Program-made: the position numbers and the translations under genes
Shown here: piece after piece, positions 14,215 to 26,031 of the stretch
Layout: each line of letters starts with the position of its first letter
Position numbering within the stretch: the stretch's first letter is position 1
Notes under the pieces: model-generated
Told to the model about the DNA's origin: nothing
Database searches by the model: none
Seen by the model: only the letters and a program-made list of their open reading frames with translations
Assembly (NCBI GenBank): GCA_019914945.1
Contig: CM034101.1
Span: 14,891,188-14,955,187 of the forward strand
Direction of reading: 5' to 3'
Origin: Typha latifolia
Taxonomy: Eukaryota > Streptophyta > Magnoliopsida > Poales > Typhaceae
DNA: 64,000 bases

Positions 14215-14340
14215 AGGGCGAGGGTTTAGTGGGAGAAGGGAAGGTTAAAGCGCGGAGGGCAGAATCGGAAATAACCGATAAGGTAGATGGGCTTGGAATC
14301 TTTGGATACAAACTGGGCCGGGCTATGCAAATGGGCTTGG
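14215..14340. promoter_or_regulatory. ATJ13 proximal promoter with telo-box-like and Site II (TGGGCY) motifs
   Basis: Upstream of the minus-strand ATJ13 start, AGGGTTTAG (about 14221) reads as a telo-box-like AAACCCT on the minus strand. It is followed by three TGGGCY Site II motifs at about 14289, 14314 and 14332. This pairing is typical of plant housekeeping and mitochondrial-protein gene promoters. The match is by motif only. Confidence 0.5.
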
Positions 14341-14452
14341 GCGGTCCATAGGCCGCTCGATCAACCCAAACATCCCACTCATAAACTGGCCAGGCCCGGG
14401 TTTCGGCCCGAACCGGATCAGTCTCGGCCGGAGTGCTAAGTTAAATAAAAAT

Positions 14453-14818
14453 AAGGGTTAAAAGCATTTTACTCTCTGTATTTATGCCTAAAATCACTTT
14501 ACCCCTGTACTTTAAAAAGTCTCAAGCCAATACTCATACTTATAAGTAAAGTGAAACCGTTAATTTTTTTATTAAACTTAACTGAACAATATCAAAATAA
14601 CTAAAATGCTCATATCGTGTTTGTTAGAGAAGACATGTAGATTTTAATATAATATAGTAAAATTATAAAAATAGCCACAGTACTTGGTTAAATTTAACAG
14701 AAAAACTAGCAGTCTCAATTTAATCATAAGTATAGGAACTGATTTGAGATTTTTTGAAATACAAACGGGTAAAATAATTTTGGACATAAGTACAAAAAGT
14801 AAAATATATTTAATCCTA
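14453..14818. mobile_element. Hairpin (foldback/MITE-like) element
   Basis: Left arm 14453-14587 and right arm 14687-14818 are imperfect reverse complements along almost their whole length. For example aagtctcaagccaa pairs with the complement of aactgatttgagatt, and tatgcctaaaat pairs with the complement of attttggacata. An AT-rich loop of about 100 bases separates the arms. No protein is encoded. The length (about 366 bp) and structure fit a non-autonomous DNA element. Target-site duplications are not clear. Confidence 0.75.
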
Positions 14819-16216
14819 AAAATAATTTCAAACTTTATTTCTAGAGATAGATTCATAGATCACACTCAAACTTAATAAAGAATTAGTATATTTTTTAATA
14901 GCTATCAGTAAAACATTAAACTTATAAACATATTACTTTTAATTGAAAACGCCGAAATGTTCTTTTTAGAAAACGAATTCAGTGTTTTACACTTTAGAAA
15001 TTGTTAACAATTTAGTACTGTTTTATTAGCAAAAAATTGTGACAAATTTTGAAATTAAAATTTGGAGGAGCTATCATCTTTTTTTATAAATATTTTAAGG
15101 CAATTCGTTGTGTGGAATAATTGCATCATTCTAACTCATAGATTTTTTATCATATCTTTAAAATGATACATTTCATGACTAAAACTGATTATTAAGCACA
15201 AAGTTATAATGTTCTAAATTTTTTTCTTTATATTCTTTAATATATCTTTCTCATTTGAGGTCTGTTTAAACTTCAAGCAAAATTATTATATTTGTTTCTC
15301 TTTTTATTTCATATAAAATGGATCATTAGTAAAAAGTTATGATCTTCGAAACTTAGTAGTTCAGCACACTAATGAGATGCTAAATAATTTAGCAATTTTA
15401 ATAAAAAGACGCTTAATTATTTAAAGTTTCACGTAGAAAAAAATATAATTCTCTTTCCCTAGCCCTAGTAAAGAGTTGATGTGGTATATTTCTAGAATGC
15501 CTTTAGTTTAGTAAAAAAAAACTACAATATTTGGTTTTCCTTGATTTAAAATTTAATTTTAATATTATTCTCTTTCGAGAAGCTTTTATAATTTAATTAT
15601 ATTTTATTTTTAAATTTAATATATAAAATTATATGAAGTTCGTATAATATGCATATACGACGCACACTAGAGTAACTCATTGCAAATGAAAAAAAAATTA
15701 AGTATAATTAAATAACAAAAGACCCTCTCTTTTCGTTAAAAAAAAAAAGGAATTTACTTTAATTTCTCGTTAGAATATTAGTAAATACATCGTATTACTA
15801 TTTGGCCACCTAGCAGTAAATTCTGATTGCCTAGGCTTCGTCCCGTAGCTGTACCTCGAGATCCTAATTCACGTACGTCGCCATCCTGCTATCGCAGCAC
15901 CAACATCGTGCTGGCACTTTTTTCTCGCCGAGGAGAAGCTTCCGCGAAGCCGCTCCTCGCTCGCTGCCGAACCCCGCCGGCCCCACCGCCTCCGTATCCC
16001 AAAGCCAGCGGCTCTTGCCGAGCCTGTAGTCCTGGAATGGAATCCCATGTCCTTATGGTGACGTGTCGACTTCCCATTCGACAAATCCATAGGCCCCACG
16101 TTTATTTGCAGAACCATGCACGTCACGGTAACTATCCCGAAGATAAAAATTCACACCATAGATCTTCGACTCCGATATCTTCATCCCAAGCCCATTACCT
16201 CAACCTCTTCACTCCA

Positions 16217-16219
<3 letters not shown>
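14819..16219. other. AT-rich spacer
   Basis: No gene seen. Bases 14820-15820 are very AT-rich with no long frames. From about 15830 the sequence becomes G+C-richer and includes ACGT-core motifs (cacgtacgtcg, gacgtgtcg, cacgtcacgg), consistent with a promoter for the ORF at 16333. A 153-codon open frame over 15827-16288 crosses the CT repeat and resembles no family I know, so I do not call it a gene. Confidence 0.5.

Positions 16220-16220
<1 letters not shown>

Positions 16221-16252
<32 letters not shown>
16221..16252. repeat. (CT)n microsatellite in the presumed leader of the 116-aa ORF
   Basis: Sixteen CT units. Such pyrimidine tracts are common in plant 5' leaders and also precede the invertase and SAUR genes in this window. 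Confidence 0.85.
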
Positions 16253-16254
<2 letters not shown>

Positions 16255-16332
16255 AAGAGGGAGTGAGGGAAGAAGCATAACCCAATAAGAATAGAAACTT
16301 TGTACGTGCGTTAATTCTTCATCAACCCAGCC

Positions 16333-16683
16333 ATGGCGGTGCACATGGTGGTCATGGCCAAGCTAAAGCTCCTCACACGCGGCGCCGGCCACAGTAACTG
16401 GAAGCTTCTGATAGCCTTGCTCTGCCCCTTCGCCCTAAAAGTACCCTTTGCCACCCGGCTCCCCTCGTCGTGGGCCGACGCAGCCTTAGCCGTTCGCCTC
16501 TTCCTCTTCCGGCTCAACCGCATCGTCTTCGACGACGGCACGACAAGGCAAAGGAACGGGAGGTGGGGGAGAACCCTCCGGTTGATCCACATGCGGGCCG
16601 TCGACGCCGCCGACGAGGGGAGGTATAGGATGGTGCACGTCAATGAGGAGATGTTGAATGCTGTATCCATGCTAGCTCTTTAA
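16333..16683 (+). CDS. Hypothetical protein, 116 aa
   Basis: I do not recognise this protein. The frame opens MAVHMVVMAKLKLLTRG in a strong monocot start context (GCC-ATG-GCG) about 80 bases after a CT-repeat leader. It is G+C-rich inside an AT-rich region. It shows a hydrophobic stretch (LLIALLCPFALKV, residues 25-37), an Arg-rich middle (RLFLFRLNRIV, GRWGRTLRLIHMR) and a plain C-terminus. No known domain or motif is visible. The minus strand is also open for 119 codons over nearly the same bases, which weakens the coding case. It could be a lineage-specific small gene, a remnant of a longer gene, or chance. There is no intron and no neighbour within 2 kb. Confidence 0.4.
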   Translation: MAVHMVVMAKLKLLTRGAGHSNWKLLIALLCPFALKVPFATRLPSSWADAALAVRLFLFRLNRIVFDDGTTRQRNGRWGRTLRLIHMRAVDAADEGRYRMVHVNEEMLNAVSMLAL

Positions 16684-19303
16684 AAGTATTTATGCTTATA
16701 TTGATATGAATATGGTGCACTTTAATGAGGTGGGTTTAGATTCCAAGTGGTCGATTTCGATCTGATCGAGTTATATGTGTATCGATTTGTGCAGGGTAAT
16801 AGAATGAATGATATAGAATAAGAATCATAGGATGCAGTATATTCTGTGTACGAATTTTAGATATTCATTGCCGTGCATTAATTCTTAAGTTGGTAATTTT
16901 CTAGCTATATAATTAAATTACAGAGTCCACCTGAAGTTATGTTAATTTTGTTTGGCTAGCTAGCATGCGATTGCCCATGTCCACTGTGTTGGGAATAACA
17001 CAGGACCAAACTATACTTACCCATGTCTCACAAACTACAACATATAGTTAGATGAGGAGGAAAACAAGGCATCGACCCTTTAACAAGTCTTACACTAAGT
17101 TGACATATAGACTGACCAACTATGAAGCATTCTTAGCAAGAAGCACATAAAATTGACTACAATCGCCTTGGAAACAAGCCTCTCGCATTGCTAAACACTG
17201 ACAGCACCATAAATTGAAGCATCAAAAGGCTTGAGAGGAGACGTAATCAGAAGTGATTCAGCGTCCTATGGCATTAATCGACATTATAATTGACTTGAAA
17301 AGTAAACAAGCAATACAACAGAGAAAGGGAGAAGCATGCCAGGCCAAAGCAACTCCACAACAGGCATAGCCTCTCGCATATACAAGAAAACCCACGACAA
17401 GCATAGTTTTGACAAATATCCCATAGGAACCACAAGCCTACACAAATAAAGCGTAGCTCGACAAAAATGAAGATACCCAATCCAAAGACCTTGAAGTCAC
17501 TAAAGGGTAAGCAGCGGAGAAAGGACGAGTTGGTGGCAGCAGGGCTAAAGTTGATTCCAAGACGAGCAACAAATCTAGATTGGCCAAAACATGGCTCTAG
17601 CGGCCATTGCTCGTAGGCGAGGGTACAAAGCTAGATCAGTAATGGAACAGGACCAAGTTTCAAATGGGCATCCTCATGAGGATGGATTGGTATGGAGGGG
17701 ATGAACCACAACATTAGCATCGACAAGGGCCCATCGAAGGAGGGCATCAGTCGAGGGGGGCGAAGAAGAAAATAAGGGCTGATGCGACATGGGCCTAAAG
17801 GGAGGAGAGCGGCAACGACGATGAGTGGAGAATGATAGCATCAAGAGATGAGGGGAAGAAGTGGTAGCTAGCTGCAGACGTTGGCATTAATGGGGAAGAG
17901 GTGTGGCAGTAGCGAGGATAGGTGACGGAGCACGCAAGTGAGTAGAGAAGGAAATTCGACCTTTAGAGAGGAAGAAAAGAGGGGGAAGATGAAGGAGATT
18001 TCTCCCTTGCGCCAAATCCTGGCTAGTGTATCGTGGGTCCATTAGTGATCAATCTTGATCCTTACACGATAGATAAATATTCCTAATGGCACTCTTAGAA
18101 ATAGAGGTACCAACAAGGCAAGCATGAGTGTGCTAAGCATTTCTCTTGTTTAATTTGGAATTAAACATAAGAACTTGAACATGAGTTAAGTTGAAGTCCT
18201 TGCTTGTGTTTAGTTGGAAAAGAATATGAGCCAGCATGTTTGGCTTGGCGACCTAAGTCAAGCTCATTTAGAGCTCAACTCAATTGGCTATGGTTAGACT
18301 AATAAAGTTTTGGAACTAAATATCCCACCCTTATTAAATCTCAATTTAACAGCTAGAATACTTAGCTTGTTCTAAACATATATTTACGAACAAGCTAAGT
18401 ATCGCTTCTGTTCAGCTCGTCTATATTCCCAGCTCAAATGTTGACAAATGTTGGTTCGTATCAGACTTATTTATTAAACAAACTAGTCAAATCTTGAACA
18501 CTATTTTGAACCCGACACGAATTATTTGTTAGTAAAGAGCTAGATTAGCAGCCTACTCATTATCTATATAAAAAACCCTAATCAAAACACTAGATGAATC
18601 TATAAGAAAATTAAAATTCTTTAATTGTAATATATGTGGCATGTGATCAGTAAAAAAAATGTCATGTTATCTTATTTGTAGAATATTTGTAAAGAGTTTG
18701 TAAGTATATCACTATTTTATTTTATTTTTTAAGTGCACAACTCCTAACATATACAAGGCAGAGGCATGCCAACTAAAATCCCGATTCAGATACAAACATA
18801 CCTGATTTTGGCCTGCCAAAGTAGTATCCAGCCCATTTAATCAACGCTCATGACTTGTAAATGGCCCAACAAAAGGAACCATCATATCTTCTCTAAAATT
18901 TAAAATAATAAAAAGTGATAGATTAACTCGTTTATTTTCCACCCTCATTAGATTAAATCAGAATCTTGGCCAATTAAGAAAGAGGCAGTTGCTAAGTTCC
19001 ATTTGATTCGTCTCTATGTTCCATAGTCTCATTTATGTGAATACAACAACTAAATTAGGATCCATAAGTATGTGATCGGTGTTTCTTACTCAGAGAGGGG
19101 ACCGACGAGCGAAGGTTACATTTCATTCGCTCTTGATGGCTAATTTTAATAATTGATATCCTGAGTTGGACCGCCAATAATAACGCTAACCGACATGCAT
19201 TTGTTCCTCTCCTAGCAATGCCACTCGGGCTGTCATCATCAATGAAATGGAAATTTTCAATCATGCATAGCATAATTTTGTTTTCAATCAATGGAAATAA
19301 TTA

Positions 19304-19361
<58 letters not shown>

Positions 19362-21399
19362 CTTATTTCAAGGATACTTGCTTGTGGCATTGTTGAAGGT
19401 TTATTATGGCTTAATCTTATATGTACTTTTCCGGAAAGGCCCTTCATCTCCAACCTCTGCGGCATTATATGCTCGGTAGTTGAATGAAGGTATCAATATT
19501 TAAGAAGCTATATTTATGGAATGAAACCTAACTAATAAATTACTTGCTTCTGTCCACTGTTTCTAAATGGATGTACTAATAATAGGCTTCATGCAGGCTG
19601 AGTTGATGTATATTTATTTACATGGAAAAAATACAGTTTATATCGCTGCAGTGCAGTTAGAACAAAATTAAGAGTGGCTTTATAAACTATCGTTTGCATC
19701 ATTTAATCCTCTCTAAGAGATATATATATTAAATTTTTTTTGATCTCGTGCTTCTTAGTCTCAATCTTTCTCGATCACTTGTACACTTTAAAATTGTGAA
19801 TATTCTAACAATAGACAATATAAAAAGGTATAATGGTTAAATTATAAAAATGTTAAGAGAAATTATACTTGGCTGCTAATTTTAAGAAGGAAAAACAAAC
19901 GACTGCACATAGATCAACTAGAAGGGGGTTAAGCGATATAATTAAGAAATTCATAAACACAATTTAGAACTTAGCCTAACTACAAAGAATATAATATATA
20001 TGTTTCCCTTTATTTATTTATTTTTCGGCCATAGATGAGAGTTGAAGTACTTCCCCATATTTAACGCTGAAGACTTCTGCATTAAATGTAAGTATATTTT
20101 AATCCATTAGTCAACGAATTAGGAGTGTGAACAACGTAAACAATATCACGGTTTCTGAATCCGATCTTCTTTGATTTGATAGATTAATTAATTGCTAACC
20201 CTAATACATCTGCAAGTCATTTGCTTAATTTAATCATCAAGAGGAGAGTAGGTGCACGTGATAAATGCGAGATTGTTAGGTGGTTAATCGATGATCGATC
20301 CTGTGGACATAACTGATAACCTCATCCAATTACAAAAGTCTACTTGCTAGCTCTTGAACAAGGACGTGGAAGAGAGACCTCCACGTTTCATTCTGTGACA
20401 AGATATAAGAGGATCCACTCTGGAAAAGTATTTAGAAACTAGCAAGTTGTTGAATATTATTGCATTATAGGATGGCATTTTCTTGGGGTGCAATAGTGTT
20501 TTCTACGACAAATGGAGTGCAATGTTGACAACTAAGTCATTTGATCTGGAAAATAGTTGTGATTAATTTATTCTCTTTAATTCCATCACGCATAACATTT
20601 TCTTGAGAACCATAGAATATAATTTTTTGCTATTTTCAATAACCATGGATTAATTCTCCTCCTAGTTAGCTCAGACTTAATTTTCATATGTTGATATTCT
20701 CTTTAACTATTAATTCTATCATGATCAGTTTTTTAATCTTGAAAGCTCATATGTTTAGATTTAAATCACGTAAATAGTTAAAAGTTACTTTTTTTTTAAT
20801 AAGAATGTGTATATAACTTAGTAGATAACAAAAAAAAGAATATATAGATATCTTACACTGGACTGTCTTTTTATAATTAACTTAATAAAATCATAACAGT
20901 AAAGTTTGAAGCGTACTCATGCAAAAATGCAAGGATTTCATAGAGGGATATCCATGCAAAAGCCGTAACTTAGATTGATAGCTAATCATAGAGTGCCAAC
21001 TCAAGGCTATCAGAGTACCTAACTGTCCCACCTAACAAGTGGCCAATATCAATACAAACTCCTCCTGTCTTCCCTAACTAACCATCAACTCCCATTTTTA
21101 TGAAGGAGTACCTGCACTACTCCTTTCTATATATCCATGTAAAATTCCTAATTAATCCCCATTTATCCTTTCCTTAACTTGCACTTACGTATAGGCCACA
21201 CCAAAACGCTTAAAAAAAAATCCTTTTTTAAAACGAGAGGATATGATGCAAAGAAATTTGCATTTAACGATCAGTATTTTGAACTTTTATTTATGTGAAT
21301 TAAGTGCGGCCATTCCTCCTCCTAAGAAAGGGAAGAGACAAGGGTTAAAAAAAATTTAATGGTCCTATCACCTTGGAGAGCCAGGCAAGGCAATCTACG
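16684..21399. other. Long spacer without a recognised gene
   Basis: Bases 16684-17270 are plain AT-rich sequence. Bases 17270-18060 form a compositionally distinct block (purine-rich on plus, pyrimidine-rich on minus) that looks like degraded transposon or UTR sequence; I could not assign it. Bases 18060-21400 are AT-rich and include a long TA repeat at 19308-19358. Open frames are short and unconvincing. Confidence 0.5.
19308..19358. repeat. (TA)n microsatellite
   Basis: About 25 uninterrupted TA units, likely to be length-polymorphic. An open frame across it (alternating Tyr-Ile) is an artefact of the repeat. Confidence 0.9.
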
Positions 21400-21460
21400 T
21401 CTCTCTCTCTCTCTCTTCCTCTTACCATTCTATTCTTATTCTGAAACACTTTATATAGAA
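21400..21460 (+). promoter_or_regulatory. Core promoter of the vacuolar invertase gene
   Basis: A CT tract (21400-21416) is followed by a TATA-like ttatataga at 21451-21459, about 65 bases before the ATG at 21522. This suggests a short leader of about 35-40 bases. Motif evidence only. Confidence 0.5.
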
Positions 21461-21521
21461 TAAAAGCTTCATAAATTCGTAGGATACTACCCTTCTCCCC
21501 CCGTTCTTCCTTCCCACAGTA

Positions 21522-24500
21522 ATGGACGGCCCTGATCATCTCATCCCCTTCTCCTACGCCCCTCTTCCTCAAACCAACCCTCCTCTTCCTCCTCCTCCTC
21601 CTAAACGCAAGGCTCCATTAACGTACCTCGCGTTCGCCGTCTCCGCCTTGCTACTGCTGGTCCTCGCCGCCGTGGCGCCGCGTGGCCCAACTGGCATAAA
21701 GGAGACGGGGACGGAAACGCCGGCGGCCGCTTCCCGTGGCGTCTCCCAGGGGGTGTCGGAGAAGTCCAATGGCCCGCTCCTCGCCGATTCCTCACGGTAT
21801 CCGTGGACCAACGCCATGCTCGTCTGGCAACGCACGTCGTTCCACTTCCAACCGCAAAAGAACTGGATGAACGGTTCTGATCCACTCCCATCGCTCGCCT
21901 CTCCTTTTTAAATTAACCTTTTTTCCGAGAGGATATCCCACTGATTTCTTTTCCTTTTTATCTTATTCCTATTTTGGCTTCGCTTCCCTTCTTATCCTAT
22001 GGATCAGATCCCGATGGTAAGCTAATCCTAGTCTCTCTGTTTCTTTATTTCAACTACTTTTGCGGTTCACCCCCTGTTCTTTTAGTATTTTGCAAACGAT
22101 GAAAAAATTATTACAGTTAGAATTCATATATACTAGTCATTTATTAGGGCCGATGTATTACAAGGGTTGGTACCATCTCTTCTACCAGTACAACCCGGAC
22201 TCCGCAATTTGGGGCAACATCACGTGGGGACACGCTGTGTCACGTGACCTCATCCACTGGCTCTACCTCCCGTTAGCCATGGTCCCCGACCGCTGGTACG
22301 ACCTCAACGGCGTCTGGACCGGCTCGGCCACCCTCCTCCCGACCGGCGGAGTCGTCATGCTCTACACCGGCTCGACCAACGAGTCGGTCCAGGTCCAGAA
22401 TCTAGCGACCCCGGCCGACCCGGACGACCCGCTCCTGCTCCATTGGATCAAGTCCGAGTCCAACCCGGTCCTGCTCCCACCCCGGGGGATCGGGCTCAAG
22501 GATTTCCGCGACCCAACCACCGCTTGGTTCGTGAAGTCGGACTCCACGTGGAGGATAGCCATTGGGTCGAAGAACCCCGACCACGACGGAATCGCGCTGG
22601 TCTACAAGACGAGGGACTTCATTAATTACGAGCTAATCCATGGAATTTTGCACAAAGTGGACGGGACCGGGATGTGGGAGTGCGTGGACTTCTACCCGGT
22701 GTCGACCGAGTCAGGCGAGGGACTGGACACGTCGACTGGGCCGGGGGAAGGGGTGAGGCACGTGCTGAAGGCGAGCCTCGACGACGACAAGCACGACTAC
22801 TACGCCATCGGGAGGTACGAGGAGGAGGCGAACACGTGGACGCCGGACGACGCGGAGTCGGACGTGGGGATCGGGCTGAGGTACGACTACGGGAAGTACT
22901 ACGCATCGAAGACTTTCTACGACCAGGTGAAGAGGAGGCGAGTGCTGTGGGGATGGACCGGGGAGACGGATAGCGAGCGAACGGATACACGGAAAGGTTG
23001 GGCATCCCTGCAGGTAATTTTGCATATTACACCTTGCCTCTTTGTGTATTTTTCTTCCACTTCGCTTTTAAATATTTAGTTAGATATTGAGAGACGGGCA
23101 TTCTTCGCGGATTTGCTATCCTTTCTTTAATACTTATTGGCAGCTACACGTTACGTAGATGCTGTGAACGTAGTAGTATACGTCGTTTAAAAAGTCAAAC
23201 TCAACAAAAAAAAATTGAGTCAAACTCATCACATTACGTTAATCGTGGGCTTTTTAGGTTGTAGGAAGTGGGTAAAAGTAAAATGGTATTGGAAAGCAGG
23301 AGTTTCTAAAAAATTTACTTCCTAAGAAATTTTTATCAGCTTTTATTATTTGGTAAGAATAAAATAGTGTAAAATTAAAAATAAGCATTTGTGGTATAAG
23401 CCCGTGTAAGCAATCACTTATCTCTCTGTCATCTTCTCTCCCCTCTAATATTTTTACATTTATCATTTATTATTTTACCCTTAAAAAATATCACTTCAAT
23501 TAATTATTAATTCAGTCATTCATTCTCCTTTTTTTTTTTTTCTCTCATCTCTTCTCTCCTCATCTATCCCCTACAATTTATAAAAAATATTTTAATAATT
23601 TGTCAAACTATTGCTTTAACTTTTTATCCCATTAAATATAATTATTTCATCTTATACTAGTTTACAAAGAAATACTATAATATTTATACCGGTATAACCT
23701 TGCCTATGTAAGTATAAAAACTGAGCCTAGTGAGGAAAGTGAAACCCGAAAGGTAACATTTTCTCATATTTTTGGTGTTTGGTTTGAAAATAAGAAAATT
23801 AAAAGTAGGGATATTTATGAGAAAATATCTTAAAACATAAAGGAAAGATTTGTATTATGTTTCATAAGAGTACTTAAAAAGAATATGCTTTTAATCATAT
23901 TAAAATGTATGAGATGCACAAATAATAAATATGCTTTCGAGAAAATGAAGAGTAATAAATGTACTTTAGAAACAAAAAAATTCAGAAAAATGTAGATGTA
24001 ACATTAGAATCACACCGTAATTTTGTACAAAGAAAAATAAGGATGATTAGGACGCACCTGTGTAGATCTAAAGAGCTTTAGACATTTAAAAAATAATGTA
24101 ATTTACAAAACATATTTATGCATCTAAAATGACGAGTAATACATGTCAAGTAATAAAAGAAAAAAATTATTTTAAACAAATGTCAGAAGTACAATGATTC
24201 TGGTTTAATTATTTTAAAATGATGACTACTCTTTTCTTTTCTTTTTTAAAGAATGGTCAAAAGAATTTACTTACATTGAACAATATACAATTCTTTCATA
24301 TTTTTTTTTATGAATGTCATTCCCAGAACAGAAAGATGAACAGAAAGATGAAGAGATTATAAATTAGGAAAGTTGTGAGTTGAGATGAGAAACTTAATAG
24401 TGATATAGGACTGGAAAGTAGTGTTAGGGAAGTATGACTCTACAAGAAAGCCTGTTAATTTAAGGGCAATAAGAAAACTCATTTTCTCAGTGTTGAGTAT

Positions 24501-26031
24501 ATATGTGAGATTTTAAAATATTTATATAATTTTTTAGGCTTTCATTTAATAGGTCAAGATTTTGATCCGTCAAAATAAAATTTAAGATTTATGTCAAATT
24601 TTATTTCACTTGAACTATGACTCTTCTATCTTTTCAACTCATGTATCAGATTCAATAGTTCCGACAATCTTGAACTCTAATATGAAGCAGTTTAGTGATT
24701 CTAGTGATGGAGAACTAAAATCCTTTCCTTATTATTGAGGATTTTTTGAGACTAGTTGGATTCCAAAATCTGTGACAAACCCTCACGAGAGAGTTGTCGC
24801 ACATTTAGGTTAAATCCAAAACAAAGGAAAAAGGTAGGGATGGGACTGTGGAAGTCCAAAAGATATGAACTCACATATATGCATCCCAACCATTCCCACG
24901 TGGATGGCACCAAATGGTGCATTACTCCCAACTATCGCATTAAATCCAGCCACGTTTCCTTGTGCAGGAAAGACGTAGTTACTACCACCAACTCATCATA
25001 TCCATAGCTTTCTCCAATGATCTTGTGATTCCTTTCAATTTTTACGACGAAGTTCTTAGATTATTTAAATATTTATGCACACATTTACATGACAGACCAT
25101 TCCAAGAACCGTTCGGTTTGATCAGAAGACAGGAACTAATCTACTCCAATGGCCAGTGGAAGAGGTGGAGAGTTTGAGATTGAGCAGCAAACATTTCAGC
25201 AGCATCAACCTCAGTCCCGGATCAGTTGAACCCTTGGAGTTGAAAGAAGCCACACAGGTAGCTATTAGTTAACAAAACCAAATCTATTAATTAGCTCGAT
25301 CTATCTCATATGTACGTTCGTAACTTACCACGGCTTGGATCTACGTACATGTCGCAGTTGGATATCATAGCCGAGTTTGAGATCGACCCGTCGGCGTTGG
25401 CAAGCACCGTCGAGGCTGATGTCGGCTACAACTGCAGCACGAGCGGCGGCGCGGCCGGTAGGGGCGTTTTGGGACCATTTGGGTTGCTGGTTTTGGCCGA
25501 CAAGGGCTTATCGGAGCAGACGGCGGTCTATTTCTACGTCGCAAGGCGAGCCGACGGTGGCCTTGGCACTTTCTTTTGCCAGGATGAACTGAGGCATGAT
25601 TCTTTCTCTTGTTGCACTCTCTTCTCATCAATCCGTGATCATAAAAATAGTGCATGCATGGACTGGATGCAGGTCGTCGCTCGCGAATGACATCGTCAAG
25701 AGGGTGTACGGGAGCACAGTGCCGGTGCTCGGCGGCGAAACTTTATTCTTGCGGATATTGGTGAGCTAAAAGAAGAAACCCAAAATTTAGAAATAAAGGT
25801 TTACATTTCTAATTAAAAAAAATTTGGCAGGTGGATCATTCTATAGTGGAGAGCTTTGCTCAAGGTGGGAGGACGTGTATCACCTCGCGTGTGTATCCAA
25901 CTGAAGCAATCTATGGTTCGGCACGAGTTTTCCTATTCAACAATGCCACGGGTGCTCAAGTGACAGCAAAATCTATCGAGATCTGGGAGATGAACTCTGC
26001 TTTTATACATCCATTCAATTCCCAGTCCTAA
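21522..26031 (+). CDS. Vacuolar acid invertase (beta-fructofuranosidase, GH32)
   Basis: Hydrolyses sucrose to glucose and fructose in the vacuole. Seven exons: 21522-21873, 22008-22016 (the 9-bp mini-exon), 22148-23013, 25096-25257, 25358-25593, 25673-25760, 25831-26031; phases join to give 637 aa, normal for the family. The N-terminus has a cytosolic Pro-rich tail, then a hydrophobic anchor ([17 protein letters not shown]), as in vacuolar invertase precursors. Catalytic motifs are complete: NDPDG (nucleophile D118; most relatives have NDPNG), FRDP at residues 240-243, and WECVDF at 297-302 with acid/base E298. Val rather than Pro in WECVDF marks the vacuolar class. The C-terminal beta-sandwich reads [20 protein letters not shown] and ends in a short hydrophilic tail. 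Intron 5 appears to use a GC donor; intron 3 (2.1 kb) holds a MITE-like element. It could also act as a fructosyltransferase, which evolved from this class, but the intact motifs favour invertase. Confidence 0.95.
23380..23715. mobile_element. MITE-like element in intron 3 of the invertase gene
   Basis: An AT-rich, TC-rich non-coding segment. Its reverse complement resembles 32283-32520: both have paired TC-rich blocks (tctctcatctcttctctcc type) and both contain taccggtataa. Two copies of an otherwise unexplained sequence suggest a mobile element. Ends and target-site duplications could not be fixed. Confidence 0.45.

Noticed and set aside
15827..16288. 153-codon frame before the 116-aa ORF.
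   Set aside because: It runs through a CT repeat and promoter-like sequence; composition is arbitrary and no family is recognisable.
16989..18060. Possible LTR starting tgttgggaataac.
   Set aside because: No matching second LTR, primer-binding site or polypurine tract was found.
19291..19479. 62-codon frame with a Tyr-Ile run.
   Set aside because: It is translated TA repeat.
22622..23025. Open frames of 104-127 codons on the minus strand and 99 codons in another plus frame, inside invertase exon 3.
   Set aside because: They are shadows of the G+C-rich invertase coding exon, which has all catalytic motifs in the other frame.
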